A stretch of DNA of 45,129 bases from Candidatus Faecousia intestinigallinarum (lineage in GTDB: Bacteria > Bacillota > Clostridia > Oscillospirales > Oscillospiraceae). Both the position numbers and the translations under genes were made by a program. The stretch is taken from assembly GCA_018715805.1 (NCBI GenBank), contig DVKX01000037.1, positions 1 through 45,129 on the forward strand, read 5' to 3'. Shown here in pieces: positions 1-6,827 of this stretch (the first letter of the stretch is position 1; the number at the start of each line of letters is the position of its first letter). The notes under the pieces are model-generated. The model saw only the letters and a program-made list of their open reading frames with translations, searched no databases and had not been told where the DNA came from.

Positions 1-51
1 GATTCCTGTGATTTCCGAGCCTGTTGTTGCGAAATCCACCCCTGGACGCAG

Positions 52-83
52 AAAAACGGCGTGACCATTGCGGTCACACCGTT
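52..83 (-). terminator. Rho-independent terminator-like hairpin (minus strand)
   Basis: A 12-bp stem pairs 55-66 with 72-83 around a 5-nt loop, with one C/A position that becomes a G-U pair in minus-strand RNA. The five A residues at 52-56 give a U-run after the stem on the minus strand. It has no minus-strand gene to terminate in the window, because the next sequence to the right is the MATE fragment on the opposite strand. It may be the remnant of a neighbour lost at a junction. Confidence 0.5.
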
Positions 84-805
84 CTCTGCCCCTCGCAAAG
101 CTAAATAGTACCTTATCACTATTAAGCCTTGGTCTTACGAGCTTTCTTGCGCAGATATCTCTCGTGATTTCTATGGCGGCTGTGCAAAATATGTGTACCA
201 AATACGGTGCAATGGATGCAATTTTCGGACAGGCAGAGTATGCGCAGATACCGCTGGCCGTACTTGGCATCGTTATGAAGTTCTTTCAGATTGCGATTTC
301 CATTTCCATCGGTCTTGCCGCAGGCTGTATTCCAATTGTTGGATATAATATCGGTGCAAAGAGAAAAGACAGAGCCAAAAAGCTGTTTTCTTATCTGCTG
401 ATTGCGGAGGTTGTTATCGGATTGGCAGCAACAGCAATCGTCGAACGATTTCCGCAGCAGCTTATCCATATTTTCGGCGCGGGAAATGAAAGTATTTATT
501 ACACAGAATTCGCAATCAAGAGCTTTCGAATTTACCTTTGTATGATGACGCTTGCAATGGTAAATAAAGGCACATTCATTTATTTGCAGGCACTTGGCAA
601 GGCGTTTGCGTCTACCGCGGTTTCGATGGTCAGAGAGATTATTCTAGGCGTATTTTTGCCGATTATTCTGCCAGTCTTCCTGGGACTTGACGGTATTCTG
701 TATTCGTTCCCCGCAGCAGATATTCTGACATTTGCAATAGCGATATTTTTCATTCGAAAAACATATAATGAACTTGGCAATCAGCCGAAAGTTATCACTA
801 GATAA
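68..805 (+). pseudogene. MATE family efflux transporter, 3' fragment
   Basis: The protein matches the C-terminal half of a MATE (multidrug and toxin extrusion) antiporter, an integral membrane Na+/H+-coupled exporter. Recognisable parts are GLTSFLAQ near residue 22, the second-half repeat IGLAAGCIPIVGYNIGAKR around residues 81-99, and several hydrophobic helices up to the TAA at 803-805. Full-length MATE proteins have about 450 residues and 12 helices; only about 230 residues and six helices remain. The homology seems to begin near residue 16 (about base 110), and the first residues (MRSHRSLPLAKLNST) do not look like MATE sequence. No ribosome site precedes base 68. Base composition is visibly richer in A/T than the genes to the right. 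I read it as a truncated gene or recombination remnant. An assembly junction is also possible. Confidence 0.75.
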
Positions 806-841
806 ATAGCGGCAGTGGCTGTACGAGCCTACAGGTATCGT

Positions 842-876
842 GGGCTTTGGATTTTGATACCCAAAATCCAAAGCCC
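842..876. repeat. Perfect 15-bp inverted repeat
   Basis: Bases 842-856 (GGGCTTTGGATTTTG) are perfectly complementary to 862-876 around a 5-nt spacer. It lies 37 bases after the MATE fragment stop. Neither strand has a good U-run directly after the stem, so it is not a textbook terminator, though it could still end the plus-strand transcript. Confidence 0.6.
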
Positions 877-923
877 GAATAAAAGAAAACCATACGCCAT
901 AACCCGAAGGCTATGCCGTATGG
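877..923 (-). terminator. Probable minus-strand terminator
   Basis: A 12-bp stem with one mismatch pairs 890-901 with 912-923. On the minus strand the stem is followed by a U-rich tail, TTTTCTTTTATT, read from 888 to 877. It would stop transcripts that run past the BMP lipoprotein gene. Confidence 0.5.
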
Positions 924-956
924 AAACGATAATATGAAATTGAAATGCAAAGCTAT

Positions 957-990
957 CTTGGGGCACCCTCCGTAAGGAAGGTGCCCCAAG
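957..990 (-). terminator. Hairpin after the BMP lipoprotein gene
   Basis: An 11-bp perfect stem, CTTGGGGCACC at 957-967, pairs with 980-990 around a 12-nt loop. It lies 20 bases past the TAA of the BMP lipoprotein gene. The following minus-strand bases (ATAGCTTTGCATTTC) are only moderately U-rich, so it may act together with the hairpin at 877-923. Confidence 0.55.
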
Positions 991-1009
991 GCTTGTTTCT
1001 GTTTGCAGG

Positions 1010-2230
1010 TTAGATGATGTTCAGGTTTACGTTGGGGAAGTTCTCAGCAACCAGACCGTTCTCGTAGTCGGCATCCACAGTGACGGTGCCGTCCTTCAGA
1101 GAGGCGAACAGGGCATTGTAATCTTCCACAGTGAAGTTCTCCATCATCCAGGTGTCGGTGGGCAGACCCACGGCGTCCATGGAAGCGCCCATGGTCACAT
1201 AAGTGCCGCCGACGCTGTCCCAATCACCGGAGAAGTACAGGTCGCAGGCATACATAACAGCTTCCCGCAGACCCTTGGTGGCGGAGGTCAGCACGGTGTC
1301 GGACTGAGAGGACTGATCCACGTCCACGCCGATGACGTAACCGTCATTGGCAGCGGCAGCAGCAAAGGCGTTCTGGCAGATAGAACCGCCGCAGGAGAAG
1401 ATGATCTCCGTACCGGAGGTGTACCAGCCGTCCAGCATGGTCTGCAGGTCGGGAGACGGAGTGAAGTTGGCGCCATACTCCCAGGTGTAGTTCATGTCCA
1501 CGGTGATGCCCAGCTCCGCAGCGGCGTCATTGGCGCCCTGGAGGTAGCCGTAGCCGAAACGGCAGCAGGGAGGATTGATGCCGCCGCCACCGCCGGAGAA
1601 GCCCAGCTTGGTGAAGCCTTCCTTCACAGCGGCGTAGCCGGCCAGGTAGCCGGACTGCTCTTCCTGGAAGTTGATGGACAGCACATTGGGCAGGCCGTCG
1701 CTGGCATTATCGATGAAGACGAACTTCACATCGGGGAAATCGGTGGCGGCCTTGGTCAGCGCGGTTTCCTGCAGGAAGCCGGCGGCAACCACGATCTGCG
1801 CGCCGCCGTCCACAGCGGCCTTCATGGCGTCGTAGCGGTCATCGTCGGTAGCGGCGTTGCCGTTAGCGGGCTGATAGTACTTGTAGCTCTTGCCGTTCTC
1901 GTAGGCATAGCGCTTCACGCCTTCCCAGGAGCCCTGGTTGAAGGACTTGTCCTTCAGCTGACCCACGTCGGTGACGAAAGCGATGTCGTAAGTGGTAGAC
2001 TCCATGGTGTCGGGGATGGCGTCGTAGTCGTAGGCCTCCGCGGCAGGCTCAGTAGCGGGCTCCGTGGCCGGCTCGGTAGCAGGATCCGTGTCCGCAGGCT
2101 CGGTGGCGGGAGTAGATCCCGTGGGGGTGCTGGCGGGATCGGTATCGTCAGGCGTCTCCGTAGGAGCGCAGCCGGCAAATACACCGCAGACCATAACGAC
2201 AGCCAGCAGAAGTGCCAGAATCTTCTTCAT
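1010..2230 (-). CDS. BMP family (PnrA-like) nucleoside-binding lipoprotein
   Basis: The protein is 406 residues. A type II signal peptide ends in the lipobox FAGC near residues 18-21, so it should be a lipid-anchored extracellular protein. An acidic, low-complexity Thr/Pro/Ala/Glu linker (repeated ATEP units) follows to about residue 65. The rest is the BMP/PnrA substrate-binding domain, beginning YDIAFVTDVGQLKDKSFNQGSWEG, a segment typical of the family. BMP proteins bind purine nucleosides or related ligands for an ABC importer, which fits the neighbouring deo/cdd/tdk genes. No ATPase or permease partner follows; the downstream sequence is hairpins and the MATE fragment. The start has GGAGG about 8 bases upstream. 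It is separated from cdd by 168 bases, so it probably has its own promoter. Nucleoside specificity is inference from family and context. Confidence 0.9.
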   Translation of the reverse strand: MKKILALLLAVVMVCGVFAGCAPTETPDDTDPASTPTGSTPATEPADTDPATEPATEPATEPAAEAYDYDAIPDTMESTTYDIAFVTDVGQLKDKSFNQGSWEGVKRYAYENGKSYKYYQPANGNAATDDDRYDAMKAAVDGGAQIVVAAGFLQETALTKAATDFPDVKFVFIDNASDGLPNVLSINFQEEQSGYLAGYAAVKEGFTKLGFSGGGGGINPPCCRFGYGYLQGANDAAAELGITVDMNYTWEYGANFTPSPDLQTMLDGWYTSGTEIIFSCGGSICQNAFAAAAANDGYVIGVDVDQSSQSDTVLTSATKGLREAVMYACDLYFSGDWDSVGGTYVTMGASMDAVGLPTDTWMMENFTVEDYNALFASLKDGTVTVDADYENGLVAENFPNVNLNII

Positions 2231-2398
2231 TTTTCAAACCTCCATATGTAGATTTTCAAATTTTGGTATTCCTCAAATACCGCTTGTATTGTCGCACATT
2301 TTTCAGGAAAAATCAACAGGAATTCTATGATTTTATAAAATTTAACAGCTATGCCACAATTTGTCCATTTCTGCTGACAAAATCACCCAAAAATAAAC

Positions 2399-2806
2399 TC
2401 ATTTCATGTGGGTCTTGGCAGAAAAGCTATAGGGCAGCACCTCCGCCAAGGTATGCGCCTCGTAGCCGTCCGCCGTGACGAAGTAGAGGATAAAATCATC
2501 CTCGCAGAATTCCCGCATCACCTGGCGGCACACGCCGCAGGGGGGGAATGCGCCGGTGATGACGCCGTCCCTGCCGCCGCATATAGCGATGGCGGTGAAA
2601 TCCCGACGGCCATCGTACACCGCTTTGAAGAAGGCGGTGCGCTCGGCGCAGACCGTAGGGCTGAAGGAGGCGTTTTCAATATTGCAGCCCTGGTATACCG
2701 TACCGTCGGCGCACAGCAGCGCCGCGCCTACCTTATAGCCGGAATAGGGGACATAAGCGTGCCCCATGGCCTCCACAGCCAGCTTGCACAATTCCTTAGG
2801 TTCCAT
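2399..2806 (-). CDS. cdd: Cytidine deaminase
   Basis: A 135-residue homotetrameric-type cytidine deaminase, which hydrolyses cytidine and deoxycytidine to uridine and deoxyuridine in the cytoplasm. The active-site motif CAE lies at residues 53-55, with Glu55 as proton shuttle. The other two zinc ligands are in PPCGVCRQV (Cys90, Cys93). The substrate-binding GCNIENASF segment is at 40-48 and YVPYSGYKVGAAL is at 18-30. Length is normal for the family. AAGGAGG sits 6 bases before the ATG. It lies 35 bases after deoB and is probably the last gene of the tdk-deo operon. No clear terminator follows the stop. Confidence 0.95.
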   Translation of the reverse strand: MEPKELCKLAVEAMGHAYVPYSGYKVGAALLCADGTVYQGCNIENASFSPTVCAERTAFFKAVYDGRRDFTAIAICGGRDGVITGAFPPCGVCRQVMREFCEDDFILYFVTADGYEAHTLAEVLPYSFSAKTHMK

Positions 2807-2841
2807 CCAGATCCTCCTTATTCCCGGGATCGCCCCGGCGT

Positions 2842-4005
2842 TTACACGATCTCCTTCAGAAAGCTCTTTCCCGGGGTATCCAGGGAAACCCCCAGCGCTT
2901 CCGCCACGGTGGCGGCAATGTCGGCAAAGCTGCCGCGCTGCCCCAGATCCCGGGGCTTCACCCCTTTGCCCGCCACGATCAGGGGCACATACTCCCGGGT
3001 GTGGTCGGTGGTGGCCAGATAGGAAGGATCGCAGCCGTGGTCAGCGGTGATCATCACCAGGTCGTCCTCTCCCAGCCGGGCGAGAAAACCCGGCAGCCAG
3101 GCGTCGAACTCCGTCAGCGCCCGGGCGTAGCCGTCCACATCCCGGCGGTGGCCGTAGAGCATATCAAAGTCCACCAGGTTCACGAAGCACAGCCCGTGGA
3201 AATCCCTGCCGGCGTAGCCCAGGGTCTTCTCCAGGCCGTCGGTATTGCCCTTGGTATAGACGTGTTCCGTGGTGCCCTGTCCCGCAAAAATATCGAAGAT
3301 CTTGCCCACGGCAATGGAGTCCAGCCCAGCGTCCTTTATGGCGTCCAGCAGGGTGGGTCTGGGCGGCTCCAGGGAATAGTCATGGCGGTTGGGAGTGCGG
3401 GTATAATGACCGGAAGTGCCCACAAAGGGTCGGGCAATGACCCGCCCTACGCTGTGCTTGCCCCGCAGCTGGGCGCGGGCAATGTGGCAGTATTCATACA
3501 GGGTTTCCAGAGGCACCACATCTTCATGGGCGGCGATTTGGAATACCGAATCCGCCGAGGTATATACGATCAGATCCCCGGTGGCGCAGTGTTCATCCCC
3601 ATATTTCTGAATGACCTCCGTCCCCGACCAGGGGGCGTTGGCCAGAATGCCCCGGCCGGTGGCCTCCCGGAAGGGCTGGAGCACCTCCTCCGGGAAACCG
3701 TTGGGATAGGTGGGCAGGGGATCGGGGGAAACCAGTCCTGCGATTTCCCAGTGGCCAATGGTGGTGTCCTTGCCCATGGAGGCCTCCGCCAGCCGGGCAT
3801 ATGCCCCGGCGGGCGCGTCCGTATGACGCAGATAATCCACCCCTTGGATGTTGCCCAGACCCAGCTTTTCCAGGTTGGGCAGGGACAGGCAGGGAGAGCC
3901 GGCGCAGGCGCGGAGGGTATTCACCCCCACGTCGCCGAAGGATTCTGCGTCCGGCATGGCGCCGATGCCGCAGGAATCCAATACAATCAGAAAAATACGT
4001 TTCAT
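2842..4005 (-). CDS. deoB: Phosphopentomutase
   Basis: The protein is 387 residues, the usual length for DeoB, a member of the alkaline phosphatase-like metalloenzymes. It interconverts (deoxy)ribose 1-phosphate and 5-phosphate, linking nucleoside phosphorylase to deoxyribose-phosphate aldolase. It starts with the metal-binding segment FLIVLDSCGIGAMPDA and carries DTTIGHWEIAG near residue 79, which holds the phosphorylated Thr. Further metal-site motifs are LVDFDMLYGHRRD and MITADHGCDPS. GAGGAGGG lies 7 bases before the ATG. It sits between the small membrane protein gene (13 bases upstream) and cdd. Confidence 0.97.
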   Translation of the reverse strand: MKRIFLIVLDSCGIGAMPDAESFGDVGVNTLRACAGSPCLSLPNLEKLGLGNIQGVDYLRHTDAPAGAYARLAEASMGKDTTIGHWEIAGLVSPDPLPTYPNGFPEEVLQPFREATGRGILANAPWSGTEVIQKYGDEHCATGDLIVYTSADSVFQIAAHEDVVPLETLYEYCHIARAQLRGKHSVGRVIARPFVGTSGHYTRTPNRHDYSLEPPRPTLLDAIKDAGLDSIAVGKIFDIFAGQGTTEHVYTKGNTDGLEKTLGYAGRDFHGLCFVNLVDFDMLYGHRRDVDGYARALTEFDAWLPGFLARLGEDDLVMITADHGCDPSYLATTDHTREYVPLIVAGKGVKPRDLGQRGSFADIAATVAEALGVSLDTPGKSFLKEIV

Positions 4006-4018
4006 GGGGCGTCCCTCC

Positions 4019-4504
4019 TCAGATCAGATCCACTTGGTTCGGCAGCAGCTCCTTGAACCGCTCCACCGCCGGATTCACCCGTTCCATCCAGATGGGAAAT
4101 CCCCGCTTGGGATTGATGGAGAGCAGATAGAGATCCATGTCTCCCTTGTGCATCCCCAGGCGCACCTCCCGCACGGAGGCCACCACAGAGCGCAGCCCGG
4201 CGATGGGTACCCGCCGCAGGGTAATGGAACCCAGGCACAGGCGTACCTCCTCACGGCTGATGTGGATGCTTTCTGCTCCGGTGAGCAGGGTGATAAGCCC
4301 CACCAGGAATACAATGGTGCAGAGGATACCGAAAACCAGCGCGGTGATATACAGCCACAGCTTCCGCTCTCCGGGCAGGGACCAGAACATAACCGCTGCC
4401 AGCGCCCCGCCTGCCAGGGTCAGGGTTCTCCCCAGCGCCATGGCCGGCGCTTTGTGGACGAAGCGGGGACATTTTACCACAGAGTAATCAGATTCGTTGT
4501 TCAT
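4019..4504 (-). CDS. Small two-helix membrane protein of unknown function
   Basis: A protein of 161 residues, starting at the ATG at 4504 because AAAGGAG lies 6 bases upstream. Upstream in-frame codons have no ribosome site. A short polar N-terminus is followed by two hydrophobic helices, roughly residues 25-45 and 50-72. A cytoplasmic domain of about 90 residues with regular beta-type patterning follows (ESIHISREEVRLCLGSITLRR). This resembles the PH-like domains attached to two-helix membrane proteins in Firmicutes, but I cannot name the family. It is embedded between deoD (11 bases) and deoB (13 bases) in one operon, so it is co-expressed with nucleoside catabolism. A role there is not shown by sequence. 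Confidence 0.7.
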   Translation of the reverse strand: MNNESDYSVVKCPRFVHKAPAMALGRTLTLAGGALAAVMFWSLPGERKLWLYITALVFGILCTIVFLVGLITLLTGAESIHISREEVRLCLGSITLRRVPIAGLRSVVASVREVRLGMHKGDMDLYLLSINPKRGFPIWMERVNPAVERFKELLPNQVDLI

Positions 4505-4515
4505 TGTGCACTCCT

Positions 4516-5262
4516 TTACCGGTTTTCCATATTGACCGCCACTTCCAGCGCCACTTTCATCATGGTGGTGAAGGCGTTCTGGCGCTCGTCGGAGGTGGTC
4601 TCCTCGCCGGTGAGCACATGGTCGGAGATGGTGCAGATGCACAGGGCGCGCTTGCCGTACCGGGCGGCGTTCATATACAGCGCGGCAGCCTCCATCTCCA
4701 GCGCCAATACGCCCATTTTCTTCAGACCATATACGCTGTCCAGTCCCTCGGGCACCCCCGCATGGTCGCCATAAAAGACGTCGGAGGAGTTCACATTGCC
4801 CACATGGTAGTGAGCGTTTGCCGCCCGGCAGGCGTCTACTGCGGCAGAGAGCAATTCATAGGAGGCAATGGGGGCGAAGGTGCCGGGCAGATGGAACTGC
4901 TTGGCGAAATTGGAGTCGGTGCAGGCGCCCTGCGCCAGCACCAGGTCATAAAGATGGATGTGCTCCTGGATGGCTCCGGCGGAGCCCACGCGGATGATGT
5001 TCTCCACGCCGTAGCCGTTGAACAGCTCATGGGAGTAGATGCCGATGGCGGGCATACCCATGCCGGAGGCCATGACGGAGACTTTCACGCCCTTGTAGTA
5101 GCCGGTGTGCCCCTGCACACCCCGGACATTGTTCACCAGAACGGGGTTTTCCAGGAAATTTTCCGCAATGAATTTCGCCCGCAAAGGGTCACCGGGCATT
5201 AGAACGGTCTTGCCGAAGTCGCCGGGTTTGGCGGAAATATGGGGAGTGGGTGTGGTAAACAT
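4516..5262 (-). CDS. deoD: Purine nucleoside phosphorylase, DeoD type
   Basis: About 248 residues, the hexameric DeoD family. It phosphorolyses purine (deoxy)nucleosides to free base and (deoxy)ribose 1-phosphate. Family features are the N-terminal HISAKPGDFGKTVLMPGDP, the phosphate-binding RVGSAGAI, the ribose-site EMEAAALY, and the catalytic SDHV segment followed by LTGEETTSDERQ. Two in-frame ATGs are available. The one at 5268 is only 2 bases from AAGGAG, whereas the one at 5262 has 8-base spacing, so the shorter start is preferred. It lies 34 bases after deoC and 11 bases before the small membrane protein gene. Confidence 0.95.
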   Translation of the reverse strand: MFTTPTPHISAKPGDFGKTVLMPGDPLRAKFIAENFLENPVLVNNVRGVQGHTGYYKGVKVSVMASGMGMPAIGIYSHELFNGYGVENIIRVGSAGAIQEHIHLYDLVLAQGACTDSNFAKQFHLPGTFAPIASYELLSAAVDACRAANAHYHVGNVNSSDVFYGDHAGVPEGLDSVYGLKKMGVLALEMEAAALYMNAARYGKRALCICTISDHVLTGEETTSDERQNAFTTMMKVALEVAVNMENR

Positions 5263-5296
5263 AAGCATTTCTCCTTTTTGCCTTTGAAAAGTGTTC

Positions 5297-5983
5297 TCAG
5301 TAGCTGCCGTCGTGGGGGGCGTTTTCGCCCTTTTCCGCAGCCTTTGCCAGCTTTACGATCCGGGAAGTGCCCAGCCGGGACGCCCCCAGGGCGATGAATT
5401 TCTCCGCATCGTCCAGGCTGGAGATGCCGCCCGCCGCCTTGATCTTCACGTTGGGACCGATGTGCTGGGCGAACAGCGCCACATCCTGGAAGGTAGCGCC
5501 GGCGGTGGAGAAACCGGTGGAGGTCTTGATATAATCTGCGCCGGATTCCGTCACCACCTGGCACATACGGATCTTCTCCTCCTCCGTCAGCAGGCAAGTC
5601 TCGATGATGACTTTCAGGAGCTTGCCCTGGCAGGCGGCCTTCACAGCGGAGATCTCCTGGCGGATTTCATCGAACTTCCCGTCCTTCACCCAGCCCAGGT
5701 TGATGACCATATCCACTTCCTCCGCGCCGCCCTCCACCGCGTCCTGCGCCATGAAGCACTTGGCGGCGGTGGTATCGTAGCCGTTGGGGAAGCCGATGAC
5801 GGTGCAGATGGCAAGCCGATCCCCCACATATTCCCTGGCCTGCCGGACATAGCTGGCGGGGATGCATACGGAGGCGGTATGGTAGCGGAGTCCATCCTCG
5901 CAAACCGCCTGGATTTCTGCCCAGGTGGCGGTGGGGGAGAGGAGAGTGTGGTCGCATTTTGCCAAAATTTCTGTAAGATTCAT
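5297..5983 (-). CDS. deoC: Deoxyribose-phosphate aldolase
   Basis: A 228-residue class I aldolase with a TIM-barrel fold. It splits 2-deoxyribose 5-phosphate into glyceraldehyde 3-phosphate and acetaldehyde. The Schiff-base lysine is in YIKTSTGF (Lys153). The general-acid Lys is in KIKAAGGI, and the conserved Asp is in [11 protein letters not shown] near residue 91. Length is typical (about 220). AAGGAG stands 9 bases before the ATG. It is 20 bases after tdk in the same direction and is followed by deoD. Confidence 0.97.
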   Translation of the reverse strand: MNLTEILAKCDHTLLSPTATWAEIQAVCEDGLRYHTASVCIPASYVRQAREYVGDRLAICTVIGFPNGYDTTAAKCFMAQDAVEGGAEEVDMVINLGWVKDGKFDEIRQEISAVKAACQGKLLKVIIETCLLTEEEKIRMCQVVTESGADYIKTSTGFSTAGATFQDVALFAQHIGPNVKIKAAGGISSLDDAEKFIALGASRLGTSRIVKLAKAAEKGENAPHDGSY

Positions 5984-6003
5984 TGTATTGCGCTCCTTTT
6001 CTG

Positions 6004-6621
6004 TTATGTGGATGCTTTATGCTGGCCATGAAGCCGGATCACCTTGCGTTCCCGGATGCCCCGGATCCAGCATTTGTGGCACATGGCGATATAGCTGTCG
6101 TTGCCCCCCAGAAGCACCTGCTCCCCCTGGGTGACGATGTGTCCCTCCCCGTCGATCCGGGCGGTGACGGTGGCTTTCGCTCCGCAGTCGCAGATGGTCT
6201 TGATCTCCTGGATGGTATCCGCCACCTCCATGAGCCGGCGGCTGCCGGGAAAGAGATGGCACTGGAAATCCGTCCGCAGACCAAAGCACATCACGGGCAC
6301 GTTGTAGTCGTCCACAATGGCGCGAAGCTGATCGATCTGGGTTGGAGAGAAGAACTGACATTCGTCGGTGATGATCACATCGCATTTGCCCAGGCGGCTA
6401 TCCCGGAACACCTGGTATATATCTGCCTGGGGCGGCATGATCTGCGCCACGCTCTCCAGACCGATGCGGCTGCGGATTACCGCTTCCCCGTCCCGGCTGT
6501 CGGCGCTGGGCTTCACCAGCCATACCCGCAGGTCATTCTCCTCATAATTGTATTTGGTGATCAGCGCCTGGGCGGTTTTGCTGGAGCCCATCGCGCCGTA
6601 TTTGAAGTATAGCTTCGCCAT
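6004..6621 (-). CDS. tdk: Thymidine kinase, type II
   Basis: A 205-residue cytosolic TK1-type enzyme that phosphorylates thymidine (and deoxyuridine) with ATP. The start ATG at 6621 has GGAGG 7 bases upstream. The P-loop at residues 9-16 reads GAMGSSKT, in place of the commoner GxMxSGKS/T. The Walker B/Mg site is [10 protein letters not shown]. The lasso/zinc region has two Cys pairs, ICDCGA and CHKCW. The C-terminal tail is basic. It is the first gene of the nucleoside operon; a strong promoter lies 28-56 bases upstream. An in-frame extension upstream of 6621 has no ribosome site and passes through that promoter, so it was rejected. Confidence 0.95.
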   Translation of the reverse strand: MAKLYFKYGAMGSSKTAQALITKYNYEENDLRVWLVKPSADSRDGEAVIRSRIGLESVAQIMPPQADIYQVFRDSRLGKCDVIITDECQFFSPTQIDQLRAIVDDYNVPVMCFGLRTDFQCHLFPGSRRLMEVADTIQEIKTICDCGAKATVTARIDGEGHIVTQGEQVLLGGNDSYIAMCHKCWIRGIRERKVIRLHGQHKAST

Positions 6622-6648
6622 AGCAAGCCTCCAAGGGATATTTTCTCT

Positions 6649-6677
6649 ATTATACCGAAAAACTGCAGCAGTTGCAA
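6649..6677 (-). promoter_or_regulatory. Promoter of the tdk-deoC-deoD-deoB-cdd operon
   Basis: On the minus strand TTGCAA (6672-6677) and TATAAT (6649-6654) are separated by exactly 17 bases. The predicted transcript start is about 20 bases before the tdk ribosome site. The -10 is perfect; the -35 has CA where the consensus has AC. Confidence 0.8.
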
Positions 6678-6791
6678 GAGCGATTTTGGACGAGTTGCCA
6701 CAGACGTCCAAAGTGCGTTCTTCCGGGAGTTCGGCCGCAGCGGAGGCTAAAAGCTGCCGCCGGAATTTGCCGGAAAAGGCGGTAAATAGTT

Positions 6792-6823
6792 GTGGGCAAA
6801 AGTCCAAAAGGACTTTTGCCCAC
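6792..6823 (-). terminator. Terminator of the first ABC exporter operon
   Basis: A 14-bp perfect stem, GTGGGCAAAAGTCC (6792-6805), pairs with 6810-6823 around an AAAA loop. It begins 4 bases after the stop codon of the downstream exporter gene. The tail on the minus strand (AACTATTTACC) is only partly U-rich. Confidence 0.75.
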
Positions 6824-6827
6824 GGGT

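Noticed and set aside
2064-2115. Tandem repeats (ATEP units) in the BMP lipoprotein gene
   Set aside because: They encode the flexible linker usual between a lipoprotein anchor and its binding domain, not a CRISPR or mobile repeat.
2231-2398. Possible purine riboswitch upstream of the BMP lipoprotein gene
   Set aside because: The A/T-rich 168-base gap has short inverted repeats and a weak TGGACA-17-TAAATT promoter-like pair on the minus strand, but I could not find the conserved purine riboswitch core or its three-way junction.
6655-6791. Extra coding sequence between tdk and the ABC exporter terminator
   Set aside because: The in-frame extension upstream of tdk passes through the tdk promoter and lacks a ribosome site; no other frame is convincing.
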